A stretch of DNA of 9,133 nucleotides, taken from the NCBI GenBank assembly GCA_002702965.1, contig PADE01000003.1:1-9133 (forward strand), in the 5' to 3' direction. Within the stretch, counting starts at the first letter, position 1, and each line of letters starts with the position of its first letter. Under the pieces are notes generated by a model, which saw only the letters and a list, made by a program, of their open reading frames with translations, did not search any database and was not told where the DNA came from. Source of the stretch: Planctomycetaceae bacterium. GTDB taxonomy: Bacteria; Planctomycetota; Planctomycetia; Pirellulales; Pirellulaceae. The position numbers were made by a program, and so were the translations under genes. Of the stretch, positions 1 through 7,262 are shown in pieces.

Positions 1-12
1 ACCTCGATGCCG

Positions 13-56
13 TTGGTATCGAGTTATTTCCTGTTCTTTATTCGGCGGTTGGGGGA
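13..56 (+). promoter_or_regulatory. Leader of the protease gene: ribosome binding site and weak promoter candidate
   Basis: The 63 bases before the first gene include a good Shine-Dalgarno sequence, GGGGGA at 51-56, seven bases before the ATG at 64. Upstream is a T-rich patch (about 25-43) unlike the GC-rich surroundings. It holds a poor sigma70-like pair, TTGGTA at 13-18 and TTTATT at 37-42, 18 bases apart. The ribosome binding site is well supported. The promoter is a guess, because the window starts here and an upstream gene could end in this stretch. Confidence 0.3.
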
Positions 57-63
57 CTTCTAA

Positions 64-2499
64 ATGTTGAAGCAGTTTTGTCGATTCGGTACGCAACAAT
101 CGCGACGACCGCGGTCGCCTCGTCACCTTAACAAACGGTGGCCGACCCATCGTTCCCGGTTAGGTTGCGAGCCGCTGGAGGTGCGTAGACTGTTGGCGGG
201 CGATGTGGTCGGAGATTTCCATCCGGACCAGTTTCTCGTCCGTTTTACGGACGAGGCGGCCGCCGAGAGCTACCTGGCGGGTACCAAAGTCGGTGATCAG
301 TTGGGGTTTGGGTTTTACGAGGTCTATGTCGACGCGGACGTAGGGCTCGAGCAGGCGGTTGAACATTACAACCAGCTTCCGGGCGTCGAGTATGCACAGC
401 GAGATTTCGTACTCGAATACGCGGCCACGGTTCCCGACGATGCCAGTTTTGATTCGTTGTGGGGCCTTCATAACACAGGACAGACCGGCGGCACGAACGA
501 CGCCGATATCGATGCGGTCGAAGCGTGGGATGTGGAGACCGACGCGAGTTCGATCATCGTGGCGGTGATTGACACGGGGGTCGACTATACGCATCAGGAC
601 CTGGCGGCCAATATCTGGGTCAATGCCACCGAGGCGGGTGGCGATGCCGGTGTTGACGATGATGGCAATGGCTATACCGACGACATCTACGGGTACGATT
701 TCTATAACGAGGATGGCGATCCGTTCGATGACAACGGCCACGGTACCCATGTATCGGGCACGATCGGGGCGGTTGGCGACAACGACATTGGGATCACCGG
801 GGTCACCTGGCACGTACAGCTGATGGGTCTCAAGTTTCTGAGCGGATCGGGCAGCGGGTACACCAGCGACGCCGTTCGAGCGGTGGACTACGCGCGCGAA
901 ATGGGTGCCAATGTGATCAACGCCAGTTTTGGTGGCGGTGGGTACAGTACCGCGATGTACGATGCGATCGAGGCCTTTGGCGACGCGGGAGGGATTTTTG
1001 TCGCGGCGGCGGGAAACGCTGGCAACGACAACGATAGTGACCCCTCGTATCCGGCCAGCTACGATCTTCCAAATATCATCGCGGTCGCGGCCAGCGACAA
1101 CGATGACGAATTGGCGAGTTGGTCGAACTACGGGACTGCCTCGGTCGATATCGCTGCCCCGGGTGTGTCGATCTTGAGCACACTGCCAGACGACGATTAC
1201 GGCACCGCGAGTGGCACTTCGATGGCCACGCCTCATGTCGTAGGTGCCGCTGCCTTGGTGTGGGCGGCCCATCCCGAATGGAGCAACGAAGAGGTAATTG
1301 CATCGCTGCTCGATTACGCCGACCCGATTCTGTTGGATGCGGTCGCAGACGGACGTCTGAACGTCAACGAGGCGATTCAAGTCAGTCTTGGCGACACCGA
1401 TGGTCCGCGGGTTACCGACTCCACCTGGTCGGGTGAGATTAACCGACTGGAACAGCTCACCGTAACCTTTAACGAATCGATTGATGCGGAGACGTTGACC
1501 GCGGCCGATATCGAGATTACCGACCCGGACGGCAATCCGATTCGGGTCAGTACGGTGTCCGAGGTGCGCGGATCCGGTGGCAAGGAATTCGAGATATCAT
1601 TTTCTGAACAGTCCTCTTCCGGGACCTACCAGGCGGTGTTGGGTCCGCAGGTTACCGACCAGGAGGGCAACTTGATGGACCAGGATCGCGACGGGGTCCA
1701 AGGCGAGTCGGAAGACGACCAATACAGCTCGACCGCCAACATCAAAGAGGTTCTGGAATACAAATGGGAGGGCCGCAAAGCACTCCGAGATCGCCGCACG
1801 ACGACCGTCAAGTTCCGAGTTCGCGACGATGTCACGATCGAGGACATCGATGTCCGGGTCGACTTGAAGCACACCTGGGATAGCGATCTGCAGTTGATCC
1901 TGGTCAGTCCGGACAAGACCCGGGTGCGTCTGTTTAACCGATCGGGAGGTTCGGGCGACGATATCCTGGCGACGTTTGACGATGAGGCGCGTACCAAAAT
2001 TGCCGATGGCTCGGCACCGTTTGATGGAGCGTTTCAACCGGATCGCAGCCTCTCGAAACTCGATGGTGAGTCGACCAAAGGGACATGGAAGTTGCGAATT
2101 CGCGATCGGGCTGCTGGGGATGTGGGCACGATCTACGGAGTGACCTTGATCGTCACACCGGATAACAGTGCCTCATCGAGCAGCATTAGTCCGATCTTCT
2201 CACCCCGCGCCGAACCGTTCGCGGCCGGACTTGACCCTCGGGTATGGGAGTCGACGGCGTCCGCGCCAGCGGCTGGTCGCTGGCGAGGGCTCGAAGAGGC
2301 TACGGTCGACACACCCCGAGCCGATTGGAACTCGGTGCTGGGACACGAGGACTTCTCACAGTTGGCGCGTCAGGTCGCGGTTGAACGCGGGCGTGATGTG
2401 ACGCCGACGATCTGGTCGTCCTACCACGGGGATGATGTCGCTGACCGCTGGGATGCCTGGGACGACACGCTCGCGCTATTGGGCGAGGCTGCCAGTTGA
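64..2499 (+). CDS. Secreted subtilisin-like serine protease (S8) with LEPR-XLL N-terminus and P domain
   Basis: An 811-residue exported endopeptidase. Residues 1-42 are strongly basic and run into CEPLEVRRLLAGD (35-47), the LEPR-XLL-type motif of planctomycete surface proteins; there is no ordinary hydrophobic signal peptide. Residues about 51-120 look like a subtilase propeptide. The catalytic domain spans about 128-440: Asp170 in VAVIDTGVD, His226 in GHGTHVSG, oxyanion Asn318 in AAAGN, and Ser386 in GTSMATPH, so the full triad is present. An acidic loop rich in Asp and Gly (about 198-224) before the catalytic His probably binds calcium. Residues about 447-535 resemble an Ig-like module (VTFNESIDAETL). 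Residues about 562-698 match a P/Homo B domain (HTWDSDLQLILVSPD, then GTWKLRIRD near the end). The last 110 residues are unassigned. The ATG at 64 has GGGGGA at 51-56. The domain calls are firm; the substrate is unknown, with scavenging of extracellular protein or processing of surface proteins both possible. Confidence 0.93.
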   Translation: MLKQFCRFGTQQSRRPRSPRHLNKRWPTHRSRLGCEPLEVRRLLAGDVVGDFHPDQFLVRFTDEAAAESYLAGTKVGDQLGFGFYEVYVDADVGLEQAVEHYNQLPGVEYAQRDFVLEYAATVPDDASFDSLWGLHNTGQTGGTNDADIDAVEAWDVETDASSIIVAVIDTGVDYTHQDLAANIWVNATEAGGDAGVDDDGNGYTDDIYGYDFYNEDGDPFDDNGHGTHVSGTIGAVGDNDIGITGVTWHVQLMGLKFLSGSGSGYTSDAVRAVDYAREMGANVINASFGGGGYSTAMYDAIEAFGDAGGIFVAAAGNAGNDNDSDPSYPASYDLPNIIAVAASDNDDELASWSNYGTASVDIAAPGVSILSTLPDDDYGTASGTSMATPHVVGAAALVWAAHPEWSNEEVIASLLDYADPILLDAVADGRLNVNEAIQVSLGDTDGPRVTDSTWSGEINRLEQLTVTFNESIDAETLTAADIEITDPDGNPIRVSTVSEVRGSGGKEFEISFSEQSSSGTYQAVLGPQVTDQEGNLMDQDRDGVQGESEDDQYSSTANIKEVLEYKWEGRKALRDRRTTTVKFRVRDDVTIEDIDVRVDLKHTWDSDLQLILVSPDKTRVRLFNRSGGSGDDILATFDDEARTKIADGSAPFDGAFQPDRSLSKLDGESTKGTWKLRIRDRAAGDVGTIYGVTLIVTPDNSASSSSISPIFSPRAEPFAAGLDPRVWESTASAPAAGRWRGLEEATVDTPRADWNSVLGHEDFSQLARQVAVERGRDVTPTIWSSYHGDDVADRWDAWDDTLALLGEAAS

Positions 2500-2512
2500 C
2501 GAGTCTCTCGTC
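2498..2512 (+). repeat. Small hairpin overlapping the protease stop codon
   Basis: GACGAG, a TCT loop and CTCGTC form a perfect 6-bp stem that begins inside the TGA stop codon (2497-2499) of the protease gene. It abuts the larger inverted repeat at 2513-2544. It may help end transcription or protect the 3' end of the messenger. Confidence 0.45.
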
Positions 2513-2544
2513 CCGCGGCGGCCCCACCGGTGGGGTCGCCGCGG
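2513..2544 (+). terminator. Strong GC-rich inverted repeat, possible terminator of the protease gene
   Basis: CCGCGGCG (2513-2520) pairs with CGCCGCGG (2537-2544). Inside them CCCCACC (2522-2528) pairs with GGTGGGG (2529-2535), and the one mismatch, G2521 with T2536, can form a G-U wobble. The result is a 32-base, nearly perfect palindrome with 16-bp arms, starting 13 bases after the stop codon. No run of T follows, so it is not a classical intrinsic terminator. A U-tract-free terminator or a 3'-end stabilising structure is the best reading. A binding site for a dimeric regulator is less likely at this position. Confidence 0.5.
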
Positions 2545-2708
2545 TGACGGTCGGCAGGCCACCTCGACCCGCCGCCGCTCGCTGAGCTGCTGTTCGAGGG
2601 CGATCTCCTCGCGCAGGTTTGGGAATCATGGCCCGGGCGGCTGGGGTACACGACGACCGATTTGGTGTACCGTGGAGCAACCGGGATTCTCGATTTACCC
2701 TAAACTGC

Positions 2709-2714
2709 GAAGGA
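2709..2714 (+). promoter_or_regulatory. Ribosome binding site of the esterase gene
   Basis: GAAGGA lies seven bases before the ATG at 2722. Its quality supports that start, and the broken gene therefore still has an intact translation signal. Confidence 0.6.
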
Positions 2715-2721
2715 CAACGCG

Positions 2722-3563
2722 ATGGCATCGTTGCGGCGGACTGCGGTTCACCTGGTTTGGGTGTTGGGAACGCTACCGCTCGGGCTGGAAGCGGCGGCGG
2801 CTGAACCACAAACCTATAAGACGACCCCCGACATCCTCTACCGCGAGGGCGACCCGCTCACCGACTACATGCGTCAGCGGTGTCGACTCGATGTTTACGC
2901 TCCGGTCGCCCACGCCGAATTTGCCACGGTGGTTTGGTTTCACGGCGCGGTCTGCGTGCCGGGCAGCGTTTTGTCCCCGCGCAGTTGAAGCAGCAGGGGA
3001 TTGGGGTGGTCGCGGTGAATTATCGCCTCAGTCCGCGCGTCAAGTCGCCGGCTTATATCGAAGATGCGGCTGCCGCGGTCGCCTGGACCTTCAACAACAT
3101 CGAGAAATACGGTGGGTCGACGCAGCGCATCTTTGTCAGCGGACATTCGGCGGGTGGATATCTGACCAGCATGATCGGTTTGGATAAACGCTGGTTGGCG
3201 GCCCACGACATCGCCGCCAATCGTATCGCCGGTCTGATTCCGTACAGCGGCCATGGGATCACGCATTTCACGGTCAGAGCTGAACGCGGCATCGACGGCA
3301 AGCAACCGATCATCGATGATTTGGCGCCCCTATTTCACGTCCGGAAAGACGCTCCACCGCTGCTGCTGATCACGGGCGATCGCGAGTTGGAGCTGTTGGG
3401 GAGATACGAGGAGAACGCCTACCTGTGGCGGATGATGCGGGTCGTCGGACATCCCCACACGACGTTGCACGAATTGCAGGGTTACAACCACAGCGAGATG
3501 GCCGTGCCAGCTCACCCACTCCTGGTACGGTTTGTGAAAAAGGCCGTCGCGTCCATGCCCTGA
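2722..3563 (+). pseudogene. Secreted alpha/beta-hydrolase esterase, frameshifted by one missing base
   Basis: A carboxylesterase of the alpha/beta-hydrolase fold (HSL/BD-FAE-like), split across two frames. The first frame (2722-2988) opens with a signal peptide of about 27 residues ending in GLEAAAAEP, then a beta-strand FATVVWFHG that runs into nonsense and stops at 2986-2988. The second frame resumes as LRAGQRFVPAQLKQQG and continues to the stop at 3561-3563. Adding one G after position 2946 changes HGAV into HGGGL, the oxyanion-hole motif, and joins the halves into 280 residues. In the repaired numbering the motif is His74-Gly77, the nucleophile is Ser143 in GHSAGG, and the acid and base are Asp220 (ITGDREL) and His257 (GYNHSEMA). 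All catalytic parts are intact, so this is either a very recent inactivation or a sequencing or assembly error. The substrate cannot be told from sequence; kynurenine-formamidase-like and short-chain ester hydrolysis are both possible. Confidence 0.88.
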
Positions 3564-3589
3564 GTGCGGCGGTGCGCGCAATATCAGCC

Positions 3590-3616
3590 ACCGCATCGCG
3601 GTTGGCCGGATGCGGT
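3590..3616 (+). terminator. Hairpin after the esterase gene, possible terminator
   Basis: ACCGCATC (3590-3597) and GATGCGGT (3609-3616) form a perfect 8-bp stem around an 11-base loop, 26 bases after the esterase stop codon. It is followed by CCTTT, a weak T-rich tail. This is a plausible terminator separating the esterase from the Bax inhibitor gene. The rest of the 3564-3727 gap shows nothing recognisable except the ribosome binding site of the next gene. Confidence 0.4.
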
Positions 3617-3727
3617 CCTTTGCGTAACATATTCGGAAACTGGCTGGGCTACGCGGCTGACTCGCGGCCGCGGGGCCAGGTGATCTGTCGACGTGGTCCC
3701 GGTGCAACCGACGTATAGGAGTTTGCG

Positions 3728-4462
3728 ATGCGAACAGCGAATCCGGCTTTGAATGCGCAGACTTTCCAGCGGTTCGATGCCCAGGAGACGACCCAGTCGA
3801 TGACCCTCGACGGGACGGTCACCAAGACGGGCATCCTGTTGGCGCTCGTCTTTGGCGCCGCCGCGTATAGCTGGGTTCAACTGGCCGGTGGTGGACAGCT
3901 TCCCTATCCGCTGCTGATCGGTTCCTTGATCGCCGCGTTTGTGTTCGCCTTGATCACGATCTTCAACAAGGCGTGGTCTCCCTGGACCGCTCCGCTGTAC
4001 GCCGTTTGTGAGGGGGTGTTCCTGGGAGCCATCTCTCTGGTGTTTGAGAGCATGTACCCGGGGATCGTCTTTCAGGCGGTGGTGCTCACCTTCGGAACGT
4101 TGTTTGCTCTGCTGATTGTCTACCGCAGCCGATTGATCCGCGCTACCGAGAACTTCAAATTGGGAGTGTGCGCTGCCACGGGCGGTATCTGCATGATTTA
4201 TCTGGTGACTTTCGTGCTCGGTATTTTCGGAACCGGGATTCCGTACATTCACGGGGCTGGCATCGTCGGGATCGGTTTCAGTCTGGTCGTGGTGGTGATC
4301 GCTGCTCTGAACCTGGTGCTCGATTTCGACTTCATCGAGCAGGGCGTCGCTGCGGGCGCACCGAAGTACATGGAGTGGTACGGTGCCTTTGGGCTGATCG
4401 TGACGCTGGTCTGGCTCTACCTGGAGATCTTGCGACTGTTGTCGAAACTCCGAGACAGGTAG
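3728..4462 (+). CDS. Bax inhibitor-1/YccA family integral membrane protein
   Basis: A 244-residue protein of the Bax inhibitor-1 superfamily, bacterial BaxI_1 type. It starts with a soluble tail carrying the NPAL motif (residues 5-8) seen in this subfamily. Seven hydrophobic segments follow, at about 35-53, 57-79, 87-108, 113-132, 146-168, 178-198 and 218-238. LVLDFDFIEQG (196-206) has the paired acids Asp199 and Asp201 at the end of helix six, in the area where BI-1 proteins carry their pH-sensing aspartates. Characterised relatives such as BsYetJ leak calcium in a pH-dependent way; whether this one does is an inference. It sits in the inner membrane. AGGAG at 3717-3721, six bases before the ATG, sets the start. 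Gaps of 164 and 187 bases on either side suggest its own transcript. The family call is secure and the cellular role is not known. Confidence 0.9.
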   Translation: MRTANPALNAQTFQRFDAQETTQSMTLDGTVTKTGILLALVFGAAAYSWVQLAGGGQLPYPLLIGSLIAAFVFALITIFNKAWSPWTAPLYAVCEGVFLGAISLVFESMYPGIVFQAVVLTFGTLFALLIVYRSRLIRATENFKLGVCAATGGICMIYLVTFVLGIFGTGIPYIHGAGIVGIGFSLVVVVIAALNLVLDFDFIEQGVAAGAPKYMEWYGAFGLIVTLVWLYLEILRLLSKLRDR

Positions 4463-4552
4463 CGGCGATGCAGAGTCGCACCCGGTTGTGATAGCCCGGC
4501 GGTTCCACCGCGGTCTCCGCCTGCCGGTGGATGGAATCGAGAGCGGCTTCCA

Positions 4553-4569
4553 GGCACCGCTGCGGTGCC
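4553..4569 (+). repeat. Perfect 17-base palindrome in the gap before the TIG/PPC gene
   Basis: GGCACCGC (4553-4560) and GCGGTGCC (4562-4569) are perfect inverted repeats around a single T. They lie 90 bases after the Bax inhibitor stop and 80 bases before the next ATG. The sequence could fold as a tight hairpin and act as a terminator, though without a T-run, or be an operator for a dimeric regulator of the downstream gene. I cannot choose between these. Confidence 0.35.
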
Positions 4570-4637
4570 AGCCGAAGCAAAACGAGGTAAGATGACGGGA
4601 TCGTGCTGTCGCCGTGCACCCACGATTCCATCGTGTC

Positions 4638-4641
4638 GAGG
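4638..4641 (+). promoter_or_regulatory. Ribosome binding site that decides the 4650 start
   Basis: GAGG sits eight bases before the ATG at 4650. An in-frame GTG at 4614 would add 12 residues (VHPRFHRVEVPL) in front of what is otherwise a normal signal peptide. The ATG is therefore preferred. Confidence 0.5.
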
Positions 4642-4649
4642 TCCCCCTC

Positions 4650-7016
4650 ATGCCGCTCTCTTGCGCACACCGAATCGCCGGCGGATTGGCCAGTCTGACA
4701 TTACTTGCAGTGGGAGTTTGGCCGGCTGGCGCCGAGCCGACGCAGCGCCCGTTGACTGCGCCTCCCGAGATCACCGAGCTGTCGCAGTGGGGGTTGCGGA
4801 TTGGCGAGACCGCGCGGTTGGTCATCCGCGGTCAGCACTTGGGCGATCGTCCGCGGATTGCGATTCCCGGTTTATCGCTGCGTCAGACCGTGCAGAACGG
4901 GTCGACCCCTGCCGAGTTGATCGTCGAGTTGTCGGTTGCCGAAAACACGATTCCGGGGATCTATCCGCTTCGTGTACAGACCGAACACGGTGTCAGTGCT
5001 GCGCTGCCGTTGTCGTGCGACTCGCTCCCGCAACGGCCGGCTTCGGCGACATCGCCGGCGTCTCCGGCAGAGTTACCGGCGGCGTTCTCGGGTGTCGTCA
5101 CAGGCTCACAGCGGCCGCGCGTCTATTTTCGTGGTCTGGCGGGCCAGCGCATCGTGGCGGATGTCGAGTGCCGCAGACTGGCGGCATCGATCGATCCGGT
5201 CTTAGAGTTCTGCGATGCGCGAGGGGTTCCGCTGCGGATCGCCTCGGGGCGGGTTTACCTGGGCGGAGACCCGCGGGTCGAACTGCGACTTCCGGAGGAC
5301 GGACTTTATTTCGTGACACTCCACGATCTGCGATACCGGGCTCAGGGCGTCAATCCGTTTCGTATCAAGCTGGGCGATCTATCCCTGTTCGACGCGGTTT
5401 TTCCGCCGGTCCTGGGAATCGACGGGACCGACCGACTGGAGCCCATCGGCTCTGGGCTCCAGGCCGGGCAGACGTTGCCAGTTGGCGCGGTCGCGTCGAC
5501 CGATCGGTTTGAAATACCGGTGCCCATTCCGGCCGGAACGGCCGTAGCCGGCCCGGCTCCGATGGTGCGGTCCAGCCGTGGAGCCGAGTTGGTCGAGCCG
5601 CTCGCTGGTGACCCGGGTCAGGCGCCCGTGGTGTCGCTGCCCGACCCTCCGTGGTTGGTCATCAATGGTCGCCTCGAACAGCCGCGCGAGCGGGACGAGT
5701 ACGTGTTCCAGGCCGCGACTCGACAAAAACTCCGGATCACGGTCGAGGCACATGCCTTTGATTCGCCGTTGGATGCCCAGTTACAGGTCTTGCGGGAGGA
5801 CACGGGAAAGCTGCTGACCGCCAACGACGATCAGCCGGGCACGCCCGACCCGCAGCTCGATGTGGAACTACCGGAGGGGGTCGAGAAAATCCGTGTGCGG
5901 GTTCGCGACTTGACCGGCCGTGGCGGTCCACGTTTTTCCTACCGCCTGTGCATCGCGCCCGCGGAGGCTCCGGGGTTTAAGCTCGACCTGTTGACCCGGC
6001 GAGTGAACTTGCCCCGCGGTGGACGAGCCGTTATCGAACTACGAGTCAATCGCAGCGGCTACCGCTGCCCGATCAAACTGGCGGTGACAGGGGACGACCA
6101 TGTGTCGATTTGCTCGCAGCAAGTCGACGGTGACCAGCGCGTCTTGGTGGCGATGTCCCACGACGGAGCGGCACCACCCGACGCATTGCAATACCTTCGG
6201 GTTGTCGGTCTCTCGACCAACGTGACACCCGCATTGCACCGGGTCGCTTTGTTGCGACGTGGTGCCGAAGGCGCCTTGGCGGGTCACCGGGATGTGCTTC
6301 CCGTCGCCGTGACACCCGCCATCGATGGTGAGATCGAGTTGGACGGAGAGCCAACGCCGTTACTGAAGGGGATTGAAGGTCAGCTGGGCCTCCACATCAA
6401 ACGCGGCCAGATGCTGGCGGGGAAGACGATCAAATTGTCGCTGATGACGACCGAACGAGCCCGACCGGTCAATCCTCGAAACCCGAAACTGGGTGACAAA
6501 CCGTTGATCGTGGCGGTCCAAGACCAGCCGGCGCCTACCGAATCGGGGCCGCTGGTGCTGAAGTTGGTTTCACCGACCGACGTCGCAGAGGAAGAGATTC
6601 TGGCGGTTGTGCGGGCTGACATCATCACCGATCCCGATCACTCCGAGCTGTTGCAGAGCCTGTTTTCCCCGGTGTTTTCTTTACAGGTTCGCCCGGCTGT
6701 GAAAGTGGAGCTCACGCCCGATCCGCTGGAGTTGGTCAGTGAAACCAAGACGGTATTTCGCGGTGTGGTCGAACGCCTGCACGGTTTCTCGGGCCCCCTT
6801 CAGATCGGCTTGAACCCGCTTCCGGCCGTCTATCGGTCAAAAAAAGTCGACCTGACGGCGGATCAGGACGAATTCGCATTGGAGATCGAACCGTCGGCCT
6901 TCAACGAGGAGATCAACCTGCCCTTGTCGCGGTTGATCGTTACCGTACCGGAGACAAACGCCAAACTCATCGATCGACAACTCAAGATCAAGTTGCTCCC
7001 CAAGCCGACGCAGTAG
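4650..7016 (+). CDS. Secreted multidomain protein with TIG-like and pre-peptidase-C-like domains
   Basis: A 788-residue exported protein of unknown function. Residues 1-28 form a signal peptide (basic start, hydrophobic core GLASLTLLAVGVWP, cleavage near AGA-EP). Residues about 38-122 resemble an IPT/TIG domain: a WGLRIGETARLVIRGQHL opening followed by PGIYPLRVQTEHG. Residues about 140-245 look like a first pre-peptidase C-terminal (PPC)-type beta-sandwich (VYFRGLAGQRIVADV, then DGLYFVTLHDLRY). Residues about 332-435 form a clearer second one (RERDEYVFQAATRQKLRITV, then ANDDQPGTPDPQLDVELPEG). The remaining 350 residues are beta-rich with several Ig-like strands and no recognised family. No catalytic motif, membrane anchor or sorting signal is visible at the C-terminus. 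Such PPC proteins are common in planctomycetes, often near DUF1549/DUF1553 cytochrome-like genes, but none is here. A carbohydrate- or protein-binding role in the envelope is a guess. A GTG start at 4614 is possible but less likely. Confidence 0.82.
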   Translation: MPLSCAHRIAGGLASLTLLAVGVWPAGAEPTQRPLTAPPEITELSQWGLRIGETARLVIRGQHLGDRPRIAIPGLSLRQTVQNGSTPAELIVELSVAENTIPGIYPLRVQTEHGVSAALPLSCDSLPQRPASATSPASPAELPAAFSGVVTGSQRPRVYFRGLAGQRIVADVECRRLAASIDPVLEFCDARGVPLRIASGRVYLGGDPRVELRLPEDGLYFVTLHDLRYRAQGVNPFRIKLGDLSLFDAVFPPVLGIDGTDRLEPIGSGLQAGQTLPVGAVASTDRFEIPVPIPAGTAVAGPAPMVRSSRGAELVEPLAGDPGQAPVVSLPDPPWLVINGRLEQPRERDEYVFQAATRQKLRITVEAHAFDSPLDAQLQVLREDTGKLLTANDDQPGTPDPQLDVELPEGVEKIRVRVRDLTGRGGPRFSYRLCIAPAEAPGFKLDLLTRRVNLPRGGRAVIELRVNRSGYRCPIKLAVTGDDHVSICSQQVDGDQRVLVAMSHDGAAPPDALQYLRVVGLSTNVTPALHRVALLRRGAEGALAGHRDVLPVAVTPAIDGEIELDGEPTPLLKGIEGQLGLHIKRGQMLAGKTIKLSLMTTERARPVNPRNPKLGDKPLIVAVQDQPAPTESGPLVLKLVSPTDVAEEEILAVVRADIITDPDHSELLQSLFSPVFSLQVRPAVKVELTPDPLELVSETKTVFRGVVERLHGFSGPLQIGLNPLPAVYRSKKVDLTADQDEFALEIEPSAFNEEINLPLSRLIVTVPETNAKLIDRQLKIKLLPKPTQ

Positions 7017-7262
7017 GGGCTGCGACTTCTCCCGCGGGCCAGACTTCGCGGATGGAGATGATCGCAATTCCCGGCGTTCGGCAAGCTGGTCCGGACAGGC
7101 GACGCGCTGGTAATCGGCGCCGGTCTGGACTACAACCGCTGGCAGCAGCGACCCACCTGATCGGGTCGGTTCTCGCGTCGGCCCAATCGACCGGGCACTA
7201 GTGCGGCCGGTTGGGTGTGGTACCCGACGCGGCCTGTTTTCCGCGGTCGCATTTTCAATCAC
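7017..7262. other. Gap between the TIG/PPC gene and the serine hydrolase gene
   Basis: No convincing gene lies here. A stretch at 7059-7160, in the same frame as the preceding gene but beyond two stop codons, reads like protein (FGKLVRTGDALVIGAGLDYN), has mostly G or C in third positions and ends in TGA; it has no good start. The A/T-richer piece at 7250-7265 just before the next ribosome binding site could hold promoter elements, but no clear -35/-10 pair is visible. No strong terminator hairpin was found directly after 7016. Confidence 0.4.

Noticed and set aside
160..1380. Long minus-strand open frame (406 codons) opposite the protease
   Set aside because: It mirrors the catalytic domain of a clearly real S8 protease, has no recognisable motif, and results from the strong third-position G/C bias.
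2432..3187. Plus-strand open frame of 251 codons spanning the protease-esterase gap
   Set aside because: It overlaps the protease end and both halves of the esterase in a third frame, and its composition is that of a shadow.
2722..3563. Programmed frameshifting as the normal way to express the esterase
   Set aside because: There is no slippery heptamer at the junction, and the lost base lies within the conserved HGGG codons; mutation or read error is simpler. Kept only as an option to test.
4614..4649. GTG start 12 codons upstream for the TIG/PPC protein
   Set aside because: It would bury the signal peptide behind VHPRFHRVEVPL; the ATG at 4650 has its own GAGG.
3584..4825. Long minus-strand open frame (413 codons) opposite the Bax inhibitor gene
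   Set aside because: The product is an almost purely hydrophilic, Arg/His/Gln-rich mirror image of a seven-helix membrane protein and has no family motif.
4565..5512. Plus-strand open frame of 315 codons overlapping the TIG/PPC gene
   Set aside because: It is Arg- and Cys-rich without domain resemblance and overlaps a gene with a signal peptide, ribosome binding site and recognised domains.
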